From Corynebacterium falsenii (GTDB lineage: Bacteria; Actinomycetota; Actinomycetes; Mycobacteriales; Mycobacteriaceae), in assembly GCF_020099275.1 (NCBI RefSeq), contig NZ_CP083646.1, positions 2,480,001 through 2,544,000 on the forward strand: a stretch of DNA of 64,000 nucleotides, written 5' to 3'. Both the position numbers and the translations under genes were made by a program. Within the stretch, counting starts at the first letter, position 1, and each line of letters begins with the position of its first letter. The notes below the pieces were generated by a model. That model ran no database searches and had not been told where the DNA came from. It was given only the letters and a program-made list of their open reading frames with translations. Below, in pieces: positions 29,312-36,895 of the stretch.

Positions 29312-30367
29312 TTACGGAAGCAAAATTTGTTTGACCACGACATATCCACTTTTCCCTGCGTCCGACCACAATATGTGGGCGTTATTGTCAACTCTGGCTT
29401 GAACGACCGCAAGATGTTGTGAATTTCGGAGAATTTTTTTGCCGCCCTCCGAACCGGGGCGTCGAAGTGACACAGAGACCCCCGAGGTGTATCGAGACAC
29501 CTCGAGGGCCAATGAGCAAAGGGGGCGCTGGAGGCGGCGTCGGAGCCAGGCGCTGAACTGATCCACCGCGATGACCAGGATGAGCACCATGATGATGTAG
29601 GTCATCATCTGATCGAATTGAAAGGTCTTGATCGCGCGGTTGATGAGCAGGCCGATGCCACCGGCGCCCACCAGACCCAGGACGAGTGAGCTTCGGACGT
29701 TGACATCGAAGCGGTACAGCAGCAATCCGGTCAATTGCGGCAGCGTCATAGGCAAGGTGGCATGTGCCACCTGCTGCAGCCTATTCGCCCCGGATGTCTT
29801 CAGGGCGATCTGCGGTCCGTTGTCGACTTCTTCCAGCGCCTCTGCCCACAACTTTCCCATGACGCCGGTGTTGTGCAAGATGAGGGCCATCACGCCTGCA
29901 AATGGTCCAAGCCCCACGGCGGTGACAAAGATCAAGGCGAAGACAATGTCTGGAACGGCTCGGAAAAAGGACAAGATGGCTCGGCAGATCTGGTAGACCC
30001 CGCGATGAGGGCTCACGGTTTCGGCGGCGCCGAGAGCGAGGAGAAAGGCGAGGGGAACGGATAGCGTGGTGCCCAGCAAGCCGATCCACAGCGTCGTGAG
30101 AAGTCCGTTGAGACCTGGCTTCACAACCTCGGACCATCGAAGGTCGGGTGGAAAGGCCTCGGAGAAGAAGTGCACCATGTTGGACCAGTCTGCGGCCAGT
30201 TTCTCCACGTAGAACTCGGTGCTGTACACCGCGATGAGGTGAACGATGACGAGAAGCGTGAGGGCAACACCCCAGATAAGGTAGCGCCGGGCGCGATTCT
30301 GCTTGGGGACGGGAACTCGATAGACAAGGGGTTCCGAGGGGATTCGTTGGGCAGTCTTTGGGCTCAT
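29312..30367 (-). CDS. phnE: Phosphonate-type ABC transporter permease (PhnE) with unusual C-terminal extension
   Basis: A 351-residue membrane protein with about six helices. The first is RRYLIWGVALTLLVIVHLIAV, and the permease EAA-type loop is ALEEVDNGPQIALKTSGA. It forms the channel for a phosphonate/phosphite importer with PhnC and PhnD. The family normally ends near residue ~280 (FSAWLRRRLQRPL). Here ~70 polar residues follow, encoded by lower-GC DNA containing a strong hairpin, which looks like non-coding sequence read through. AAGGAG precedes ATG 30367, 12 bp after the phnC stop. Confidence 0.88.
   Translation of the reverse strand: MSPKTAQRIPSEPLVYRVPVPKQNRARRYLIWGVALTLLVIVHLIAVYSTEFYVEKLAADWSNMVHFFSEAFPPDLRWSEVVKPGLNGLLTTLWIGLLGTTLSVPLAFLLALGAAETVSPHRGVYQICRAILSFFRAVPDIVFALIFVTAVGLGPFAGVMALILHNTGVMGKLWAEALEEVDNGPQIALKTSGANRLQQVAHATLPMTLPQLTGLLLYRFDVNVRSSLVLGLVGAGGIGLLINRAIKTFQFDQMMTYIIMVLILVIAVDQFSAWLRRRLQRPLCSLALEVSRYTSGVSVSLRRPGSEGGKKILRNSQHLAVVQARVDNNAHILWSDAGKSGYVVVKQILLP
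29479..29508 (-). terminator. Hairpin at the natural end of phnE
   Basis: Arms 29479-29490 and 29497-29508 (CCCTCGAGGTGT type) pair over 12 bp with one mismatch and a 6-nt loop, inside the annotated phnE extension. There is no T-run after it on the minus strand, so it is a possible but imperfect terminator or mRNA-end structure. Confidence 0.45.
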
Positions 30368-30379
30368 GGGTGAAACTCC

Positions 30380-31153
30380 TTAATCCAGTGCGTAGAGGGT
30401 GTTGATGAGCTCATGCGTACATTGAGCGGCGGGGCGGTCGAAGGCGATCCGTCCTTGTCGCACTCCGATGATGGTGTCGCAGTATTCGAGGGCCAGCTCT
30501 GGCTGGTGCACCACGGAGATGCAGGCCACGCCCGCCGTCTTGCAGATGTCTCGGAGCAATTCCATGACCTGGTGCGCGGCAGTCGGGTCGAGAGCAGAGG
30601 TGGGTTCATCCGCCAGGATCACCTGGGCCTGCTGACACAGGGCTCGGGCCACCGCGACTCGCTGTTGCTGCCCTCCAGATAGCGATCCACACCGCTCGTG
30701 GGCGCGATCTGCCAGGCCAACGCGGCGCAGGCAACCCATTGCCTCTTCGCGCAGAAGCTTGGGGAAAGTCAGCGGTGTGTAGGAACGCCATCGGGGGATG
30801 TGGGCAAGGCCGCCGGCGCAGACATTGTCGAGCGCACTCCGGCGGGGAACCAGATGAATCTTTTGGAAGATCATGGCCGTTCCAGTGAACCCGGGAACAG
30901 CGATCTCTCCCTGATCGGCGGTCTCCAATCCCGCCACGATGCACAGCGCGGTCGATTTTCCGCATCCGTTCGCGCCCAGCAGAGCTACCATCTCACCGCG
31001 GTGCGCGTCGAGGTTGATGTCGTGTAGCACCCGGTGGGAGCCGAAAGCCTTGGCCAGTCCGCTGACGCTGACGAGCTCCTCGGTCGTGAATGGTTCGTTC
31101 TTTGTTGACGACACGTTTCTTGCCTGTGAGTGAGTATCTTGGGTGGTGTTCAT
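30380..31153 (-). CDS. phnC: Phosphonate ABC transporter ATP-binding protein
   Basis: A 257-residue ATPase: Walker A GANGCGKST, signature LSGGQQQRVAVARAL, Walker B VILADEPTSALDP, and the switch His in SVVHQPE. A ~25-residue polar N-terminal lead precedes the domain. It powers uptake through PhnE. ATG 31153 overlaps the phnD stop by one base (TAATG), which fixes the start and indicates coupled translation. An upstream in-frame extension is just the phnD reverse frame. Confidence 0.93.
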   Translation of the reverse strand: MNTTQDTHSQARNVSSTKNEPFTTEELVSVSGLAKAFGSHRVLHDINLDAHRGEMVALLGANGCGKSTALCIVAGLETADQGEIAVPGFTGTAMIFQKIHLVPRRSALDNVCAGGLAHIPRWRSYTPLTFPKLLREEAMGCLRRVGLADRAHERCGSLSGGQQQRVAVARALCQQAQVILADEPTSALDPTAAHQVMELLRDICKTAGVACISVVHQPELALEYCDTIIGVRQGRIAFDRPAAQCTHELINTLYALD

Positions 31154-32073
31154 TACTGCACGTCCTCGGTGGTTAGGCCCAGGCTGTCCCGGAGCTCGAA
31201 CAATTGCTGGTAGTCCTTCTTGGTGACGGGGACCATGGGGCCGGGCGGGTCTACGTCGAGGTAGCTGGCCACAGCCTTGACTGTCTCTGGTTTCAGACTC
31301 AGCAGTGCCTTCCGGATGCGCTTTTTCAGCTCCGGGTTGGCATCGCCGGCCACGGTGATGGGGTCGTTGGGGATGGGAGCAGACTCCCAAATCTGTCGGT
31401 AGTCGTTGGGGTTGAAGCGGCCGTCAGCCTGAGCGGTGGCGAGCGTTTGAGAGTTGATCTCTGCCGCGTCGACGGCGCCATTGGTGAGCGCAAGGAGGGC
31501 TTCGGGGTGGCCTCCCGCGTAGTCCATGGTGAGATCGCTGTCGCTCAAACCGGCATTCTTCACGGCCATGCGAGGTAGGGCGTCGCCAGAGGTAGACCCC
31601 ACCCCACCCAGCGCGAGTTGCTTCCCGCGCAATTCGGTGAGGTTAGTGATCCCGCTGTCTTTTTTGACCCAGATTCCGGCGGTGTAGGTTGAGAGTTTTC
31701 CGTCGGCGTTGCCGAAGGACACCACAGGTTCTGCGTGAGCCTCGGAGCTCGCGAAGACATATCCCAGGGGGCCGAATTGCCCGAGGATGAGCGAGCCGTT
31801 GCGCATGGCGAGCACCTCGGCGGCATAGTCTTCGACGATTTGGACCTCGACTTTGCACTCGAGGCTCTGGCTCAGATCGTCAGCGATGGTTCGATAGGCG
31901 GGTTCCAGTGCGGTGGGGTCTTCGAAGGGTTCCACTCCGAAGGCGATTTTGCCGTAGGGACAGGTGTCACTATCAGCGGATTCTCCGCCGGGCGCACAGG
32001 CTGTGACGCCGAGGGACAGGACGGTGGTCAGGGCTAGTAGGGTACGACGAGCACGGGTGACGTGGTGTTTCAC
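31153..32073 (-). CDS. phnD: Phosphonate/phosphite ABC transporter substrate-binding lipoprotein
   Basis: A 306-residue lipoprotein with signal peptide and lipobox LGVTAC (Cys ~26). The mature part is the PhnD/phosphite-binding type II fold: KIAFGVEPFEDPTALEPAY near the start, GQFGPLGYVFA, GGVGSTSGDALPRM and IPNDPITV in the ligand cleft. It captures a phosphonate-like ligand outside the membrane for PhnCE. It is 45 bp after the FAD oxidoreductase gene and probably on the same transcript. Confidence 0.92.
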   Translation of the reverse strand: MKHHVTRARRTLLALTTVLSLGVTACAPGGESADSDTCPYGKIAFGVEPFEDPTALEPAYRTIADDLSQSLECKVEVQIVEDYAAEVLAMRNGSLILGQFGPLGYVFASSEAHAEPVVSFGNADGKLSTYTAGIWVKKDSGITNLTELRGKQLALGGVGSTSGDALPRMAVKNAGLSDSDLTMDYAGGHPEALLALTNGAVDAAEINSQTLATAQADGRFNPNDYRQIWESAPIPNDPITVAGDANPELKKRIRKALLSLKPETVKAVASYLDVDPPGPMVPVTKKDYQQLFELRDSLGLTTEDVQ

Positions 32074-32118
32074 GACAATGGTTCTCTCGATCTCTCGTAG
32101 TGCGGTGCAACGGGGTAG

Positions 32119-33261
32119 TTAGAAGGTCGGCGCATCGTCGTGATTGATGATCAACGATGCGATTCCGAAGGACAGGGTCATGCCGATGCCGGAGGTCACC
32201 ACGGCTACCGTGGTGCGGTCATCGGGTCGGTGGAGGACAAGGTTGGTGGACGAGCTGTCGGCGTACCTGCCTTGCCAGCGTTGGCGAACGACGGGCCGGT
32301 CGATGCCGAGAAGTCGGCTGGCCCGATCGAGAAGCAGGGATGCCGTGGATTCCTCGATGAAAGGCTCTGGGCTGTCGCTGTACGAATGCGAATCCCCGAT
32401 GAAAAGCCCCCCTCGGGGATCCGGCATACCAGTGACCATGAGGTTGGCCACGCAGTCCACGAGTTCGGGCTCCCGGTCAGCCAACTCCGCGCGGAGCGCA
32501 GTGGCAGAGGGCATGGCTGCGAGGCCGTCATAACGTGCCATGGACGTGCCGGTCAGCATTGCCAGATCAGCGGAAATGTGGTCGGGTCGGTCGATGCTGG
32601 CCATCGTGAGGACGCACGTTCGTACGCCTTGGTCGTTGGCCAGGTCGGGGAAGATCGTGGACAGGTGGTGGCCTGGGCAGACCACCACCTCGGCGGCGCG
32701 AAACTCGCCGCGTGAGGTATGAACACAGCCATCGGACACCGAGAACACGCTGGTGTTCCAGGTGAACGTCACTCCGTGGGAGGCAAGCCATTCCGCCAAC
32801 GCGGGTGCGGCTTCACGGGGATTGACCCGCATGTCTCGGGGAAGATGAGCTCCGCCGATGATGCCGGACGACATGCCGGACACTCCCAACCGAGCACACG
32901 TGTCCTCGGCGTTGAGCAGAAGGACCTCGCGCTCCCCACGGTGCGACGCGAACTCGCGAAGCACCTCGAGTTCGATCTCCGTGGTGGCGGGAAGGATCGT
33001 TCCCGGGGTCGCCGCCCACAGTCCCACCTCAGCAGCGGCGTCCACCCACCCCTGCCGGGATAGGCTGGCCACCGTCTGGATGGCATCGGCCTGTGCCGTG
33101 AAGCACGCGTGGCCGAAGTTTTGGATGGATGCACCGGTCGGCCGCGCCGCCGCGTCAATGACTTGTACGGACATGCCGCGATGCCATGCTCTCCACGCCG
33201 TGGCAAGGCCGATGATTCCGGAACCGACAACGATAAGGTCTGGGGTTGAAGCTGTGCTCAT
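32119..33261 (-). CDS. FAD-dependent oxidoreductase of the phosphonate-associated TIGR03364 type
   Basis: A 380-residue DAO-family flavoenzyme. The Rossmann FAD site is DLIVVGSGIIGLATAW (residues ~9-24), the FAD tail segment ASIQNFGHACF, and a C-terminal FAD-contacting TSGIGMTLSFGIA. Glycine-oxidase relatives oxidatively deaminate amines. The TIGR03364 clade is known to sit beside phosphonatase-like hydrolases, with a proposed role in deaminating an aminophosphonate. ATG 33261 starts the conserved MSTASTPDLIVVG. It is the first gene of the minus-strand phn operon, 38 bp from a perfect palindrome. Confidence 0.85.
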   Translation of the reverse strand: MSTASTPDLIVVGSGIIGLATAWRAWHRGMSVQVIDAAARPTGASIQNFGHACFTAQADAIQTVASLSRQGWVDAAAEVGLWAATPGTILPATTEIELEVLREFASHRGEREVLLLNAEDTCARLGVSGMSSGIIGGAHLPRDMRVNPREAAPALAEWLASHGVTFTWNTSVFSVSDGCVHTSRGEFRAAEVVVCPGHHLSTIFPDLANDQGVRTCVLTMASIDRPDHISADLAMLTGTSMARYDGLAAMPSATALRAELADREPELVDCVANLMVTGMPDPRGGLFIGDSHSYSDSPEPFIEESTASLLLDRASRLLGIDRPVVRQRWQGRYADSSSTNLVLHRPDDRTTVAVVTSGIGMTLSFGIASLIINHDDAPTF

Positions 33262-33298
33262 GTTTCCAATACTGAAGGCTGCACATCCGCTTGTCCAC

Positions 33299-33314
33299 AC
33301 TTGTACGTACAAGT
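33299..33314. promoter_or_regulatory. Perfect 16-bp palindromic operator between the two halves of the phosphonate cluster
   Basis: ACTTGTACGTACAAGT is fully self-complementary. It lies 38 bp upstream of the oxidoreductase start and 92 bp upstream of gntR. Extra half-sites occur nearby: CACTTGT at 33327-33333 repeats 33298-33304, and GACAAG lies at 33366-33371. The shape (TTGT...ACAA) fits a GntR-family dimer site, most likely for the adjacent regulator. Confidence 0.75.
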
Positions 33315-33405
33315 TTCCCTAAACTTCACTTGTTTACCCAGATGTCACCCAAATCCAATCTCTTAGACAAGATAAACAGCGCTCCCACCTGCTAAAGTTC
33401 AGATC

Positions 33406-34176
33406 ATGCGTTCTGCTGGCGATAACCACTTGCACGAACAACTTGCTGATTACCTCCGCGACCTCATCGCGGAGGGGCATCTGCAACCTGGGGATACGCT
33501 CCCCAGCGAAGCTGAGTTGTGCCGCAAATTCAGCAGTTCGCGTAGCCCTGTTCGACAAGCCATCACTACCCTTCGCCGAGAGGGCCTGATCTCCGGCGGT
33601 CAGGGCCGGCGCTCCATTGTGCAATCCCCCGCGGCCACCCAAAGCTTCGGAACCCTCATTTCCTTTACGGAATGGTGCCGCTCGCTTGAGGTCACCCCCG
33701 GCCAGCGGACTCTCCTGCTGTCCCGTACATCAGCGACGGCAGCATCCGAAAGCCCCGATCCATTCGTGGCCTCCGCCTCCGCGGAACTGGGTCTAAGCCC
33801 GGAGGATAACTTCGTCCATCTGCTCCGACTCCGGTTCATGAACGATCGCCCCGCCATGCTGGAACGCGCAGCGTTCCCCCTCCATGTCGGTCGCCTGCTG
33901 TTCGACTTCGACACGGATTCCGGGTCGATCTACGAATATCTCACCTCGCAAGGAGTGGAACTGTACCGCGCCGAAAACCGCATCGACGCCCTCGCTGCAT
34001 CGGAATCGGATGCAACCCAGCTCGATGTCGATACGCACTCCCCCCTCCTCCGTGTTCGTCGCCGGACGACCGACACCCGAGGCCGCGTCCTCGAAGTCGC
34101 CGACGACCGCTACCTCCCCAAACACACCTCTTTCACCATCGTCAACACTCGGGATGCCTCCCCGACGACCCCCTAA
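33406..34176 (+). CDS. GntR/HutC-family transcriptional regulator with UTRA ligand domain
   Basis: A 256-residue regulator. The N-terminal winged helix (residues ~8-72) reads LHEQLADYLRDLIAEGHLQPGDTLPSE and continues with SSRSPVRQAITTLRREGLI. The C-terminal UTRA domain (~95-245) has HLLRLRFMNDRPAMLERA and a final VADDRYLPKHTSF. UTRA domains bind small effectors, and PhnF is the phosphonate example. It is divergent from the transporter operon across the palindrome and 10 bp before the hydrolase gene. It is probably a repressor released by the phosphonate or a breakdown product (inference). Confidence 0.9.
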   Translation: MRSAGDNHLHEQLADYLRDLIAEGHLQPGDTLPSEAELCRKFSSSRSPVRQAITTLRREGLISGGQGRRSIVQSPAATQSFGTLISFTEWCRSLEVTPGQRTLLLSRTSATAASESPDPFVASASAELGLSPEDNFVHLLRLRFMNDRPAMLERAAFPLHVGRLLFDFDTDSGSIYEYLTSQGVELYRAENRIDALAASESDATQLDVDTHSPLLRVRRRTTDTRGRVLEVADDRYLPKHTSFTIVNTRDASPTTP

Positions 34177-34186
34177 GGATTCCCCC

Positions 34187-34891
34187 ATGACTCTCCTCGT
34201 CTGCGATATCGCAGGAACAACCATCAACGAAGACGGCATCGTCTACCGCCAACTCCGCGCGTGTGTCGAAGAACAGGGCGCAACCGTCACCGCCGACCAA
34301 GTCAACGAAGTCAAGGGAACGGAAAAGCGCAACGCCATCATTACCTTGCTCTCCGCCGACGGCTCCACTCCCTCCACAGAAACAGTCGATCGCGCCCATG
34401 CGGCCTTCCTCGAGGGGCTGCAGCGGGAATACGCCGCCACCCCACCGCGCCCGATCGCTGGCGTCGAAGAGGTCCTGCAACGATTCCAACAAGCCGGCGG
34501 CAAGGTCGCCCTCACCACGGGCTTTCAACGGTCCATCGCCGATATCGTCCTGCAGGCCGCAGGGTGGGGAGTGCGCGGATCCTCCAGCGCGCCTGGCCTT
34601 ATCGTCGATGCCCTCGTGACCAGCGATACTGTGCCGGCCGGTCGCCCTGCCCCCTACCTCATCCACAACGCCATGCAGCTCACAGAAACGGATTCCGTGG
34701 CTCACGTGATTTCCGTCGGCGATACAGTGGCAGACCTCCGCGCCGCAGCTAACGCCGGTGTCCGCGGCATCGGTGTGCTCACGGGATCCGTATCCCGCGA
34801 GACCCTCGAGGCCGAGCCCCACGCTCTCGTCCTCGATTCCCTCGCCGACCTCCCCGATCAGCGCTCGCTCAACGTGCCCGAGTTCAGCTAG
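34187..34891 (+). CDS. Phosphonatase-like HAD hydrolase (PhnX-like, TIGR03351 type)
   Basis: A 234-residue HAD enzyme. Motif I is DIAGTT (D7, A9), the DxAGT form special to phosphonatases. Cap-domain lysines occur in VKGTEKRNAI (K43, K47); K47 is the best candidate for the Schiff base to the aldehyde. The residue before motif IV is Arg (AGRPAPY) instead of the usual HAD Lys, again as in this clade, then VISVGDTVADLRAA. Predicted reaction: C-P cleavage of a phosphono-aldehyde to phosphate. AAGGA precedes the ATG. It is co-transcribed with gntR, and its stop overlaps the manC stop. Confidence 0.86.
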   Translation: MTLLVCDIAGTTINEDGIVYRQLRACVEEQGATVTADQVNEVKGTEKRNAIITLLSADGSTPSTETVDRAHAAFLEGLQREYAATPPRPIAGVEEVLQRFQQAGGKVALTTGFQRSIADIVLQAAGWGVRGSSSAPGLIVDALVTSDTVPAGRPAPYLIHNAMQLTETDSVAHVISVGDTVADLRAAANAGVRGIGVLTGSVSRETLEAEPHALVLDSLADLPDQRSLNVPEFS

Positions 34892-35988
34892 ATATCCGAC
34901 GAGAAGCGCAGGCCGCCATCCGGCAGGGTTACCCCGGGCCACACCCGGGCACCACCCTGCAGTTCACACCGAGCGCCCACTACGGCACCTTCACCGATGA
35001 CGGCGTCGGTCAAATGAGCCCGCGCCCCAATGCGCGCACCGGCGCCGATCACGCAGCGCTCCACGGTGGCGCCGGCCTCGATCTCCACGCCGTCGAACAC
35101 CACGGAGGTGTCGACGCGGGCGCCGGCCCCGATCTCGGAGCCCCGGCCGATCACCGTGCCGCCGAGCAGCAGCGCCCCACCGGCGATCGCACTGGAATCA
35201 TCCACTAGCGCCTCGCCATGGCGCCCCTCCAACAGCGGCGACGGAGCAATGCCGCGCACCAAGTCGGACGACCCGCGGACGAAATCCGCCGGGGTGCCCA
35301 TGTCGCGCCAGTAGGACTGATCCACGTGGCCGAACACGCGCGCCCCGCGGTCCAGCAGGCCCGGGAACACCTCGCGCTCCACGCTCACCACACGCCCCGC
35401 TGGGATCTCCGCGATGATCTTCTTGTTGAACACGTACGTGCCCGCGTTGATCTGGTCCGTCGGCGGGTCCTCGGTCTTCTCCAAGAACGCGCTCACGCGC
35501 CCGTCGGCATCCGTGGGCACGCAGCCGAACGCCCGCGGGTCGGCGACGCGCAGCAGATGCAGCGTCACGTCCGCCTCCTGCTCCACGTGCGTCTGCAGCA
35601 CGGACTGCAGATCCGTGCCGCCCAGCACGTCGCCGTTGAACACCATCGCGCGCTCAAACCGCAGGTGATCCAGCACGTTGCGGATGCCACCGCCGGTGCC
35701 CAACGGCTCGTCCTCCACCACGTACTCGATCTCCAGGCCCAGCTCGGAGCCATCGCCGAAGTGCTCCTCGAACACCTCCGCCTTAAACGACGTCCCCAGG
35801 ACCACGTGCGTCATCCCCGCCGCCTTGATGCGGCCCAGCAGGTGCTCCAGGAACGGCCGCCCAGCCACGGGCAGCATCGGCTTCGGGATGGTGTTGGTCA
35901 GCGGCCGCAGGCGCGTGCCCTTGCCACCCACGAGGATCACTGCGTCCGTCTCAGCGGCCAGCGCCGCGCCGTTCTCTGCATTGGTCAC
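34888..35988 (-). CDS. manC: Mannose-1-phosphate guanylyltransferase
   Basis: A 366-residue nucleotidyltransferase. The N-terminal signature is ILVGGKGTRLRPLTNTIPKPM (split across the pyrophosphorylase loop, residues ~17-37), with metal/sugar site VFNGDVLGGTD. The C-terminal half has left-handed beta-helix hexapeptide repeats (IAGGALLLGGTVIGRGSEIG). It makes GDP-mannose for mannosylation. It corresponds to Rv3264c (ManB/RmlA2). The GTG start at 35988 gives MTNAENG. It is followed upstream on the same strand by wbbL and rmlD. Confidence 0.92.
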   Translation of the reverse strand: MTNAENGAALAAETDAVILVGGKGTRLRPLTNTIPKPMLPVAGRPFLEHLLGRIKAAGMTHVVLGTSFKAEVFEEHFGDGSELGLEIEYVVEDEPLGTGGGIRNVLDHLRFERAMVFNGDVLGGTDLQSVLQTHVEQEADVTLHLLRVADPRAFGCVPTDADGRVSAFLEKTEDPPTDQINAGTYVFNKKIIAEIPAGRVVSVEREVFPGLLDRGARVFGHVDQSYWRDMGTPADFVRGSSDLVRGIAPSPLLEGRHGEALVDDSSAIAGGALLLGGTVIGRGSEIGAGARVDTSVVFDGVEIEAGATVERCVIGAGARIGARAHLTDAVIGEGAVVGARCELQGGARVWPGVTLPDGGLRFSSDI

Positions 35989-36014
35989 GGTGTGTTCGCA
36001 CCCTTTCTGTCTTG

Positions 36015-36884
36015 TTAAGAAACCTTGTTCAACCACACGGCGAGCTTCCCCCGCACCGCCAGCCCGAGTTTCAGCACCATGCGCACCGGCAGGTACCTCC
36101 ACCCCGTCAGCCGATCGGCTTGGAAGCGGTAGGCGCTGTCGTGGTGCGCCTTCAGAACGATCTCGGGGTGCTTGCCCGCGGCGTGCCCCTTCGCGTGCCG
36201 GATCTCGGCGGATGGGGTGAAGATGTTCAGCCACCCGCTGCGGCCCAGCCGGTCGCCCAGGTCCACGTCCTCCATGTACATGAAGTAGCGCTCGTCGAAG
36301 CCTCCCACGGCCTCGAATGCGTCCCAGCGCACCAGCAGGCACGATCCGCTGAGCCACCCTGCGGCCCGCTCGGTGTCCATATTGGCATCGTCGAGGTAGC
36401 GCTTGGTCCAGGGGTTTTTCGGCCACACCGTGCCCAACAGGGCGTGGCCGATGCCCGAGCCCAGCTTTGGCACGGCCCGCGCCGAGGGGTAGGCGCTGCC
36501 GTCGGCCTCCACGATCTTCGGCCCCACACACGCCGCGCGGGGATGCCGCCTGGCGGCGTCGACCATACGATCAATGCTGCCCGGGCTGAACACCACGTCG
36601 GGGTTGGAGATGATGAAGAACTCGCTATCGATCTCGCCGGCCGCGCGCCGCTGTGCCAGGGTGCGCACACCCAGGTTCATCGCCGCGCCGTAGCCGATGT
36701 TGCCGCCGCTGTAGTGCAGCTGCACGCCCGGCCCCACCGCGGCCTCTGGTGCGCCGTCGGTGGAACCGTTGTCGACCATCAGTACCTCCGCGCCAGCGGT
36801 GGTGGCCTGCGGTACTGAGTCCAAAAAATCCCGTAAGTATTGCCCCGGCGAATACGTCACGGTAATGATCGCTATCGGTGCCAT
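36015..36884 (-). CDS. wbbL: Rhamnosyltransferase WbbL (arabinogalactan linker)
   Basis: A 289-residue GT2 glycosyltransferase: IIITVTYSPG-like opening (IAIITVTYSPGQYLRDFL), nucleotide-binding VDNGSTDGAP, the DxD-region SNPDVVFSPG, and GGFDERYFMYMEDVDLGDRL, typical of rhamnosyltransferases. It adds L-rhamnose to GlcNAc-P-P-decaprenol for the cell-wall linker. ATG 36884 is used. A GTG at 36896 overlaps the rmlD stop (TAGTG) and is in frame, so coupled initiation is possible. Order manC-wbbL-rmlD equals Rv3264c-3266c. Confidence 0.92.
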   Translation of the reverse strand: MAPIAIITVTYSPGQYLRDFLDSVPQATTAGAEVLMVDNGSTDGAPEAAVGPGVQLHYSGGNIGYGAAMNLGVRTLAQRRAAGEIDSEFFIISNPDVVFSPGSIDRMVDAARRHPRAACVGPKIVEADGSAYPSARAVPKLGSGIGHALLGTVWPKNPWTKRYLDDANMDTERAAGWLSGSCLLVRWDAFEAVGGFDERYFMYMEDVDLGDRLGRSGWLNIFTPSAEIRHAKGHAAGKHPEIVLKAHHDSAYRFQADRLTGWRYLPVRMVLKLGLAVRGKLAVWLNKVS

Positions 36885-36895
36885 GGGCAAAAACA

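Noticed and set aside
31154..31390. Upstream extension of phnC into phnD
   Set aside because: It is an out-of-frame reading of phnD. The TAATG overlap at 31153 gives a natural coupled start.
33884..34186. Upstream extension of the PhnX-like hydrolase frame into gntR
   Set aside because: It reads gntR in another frame. The ATG at 34187 has AAGGA upstream and begins the HAD motif immediately.
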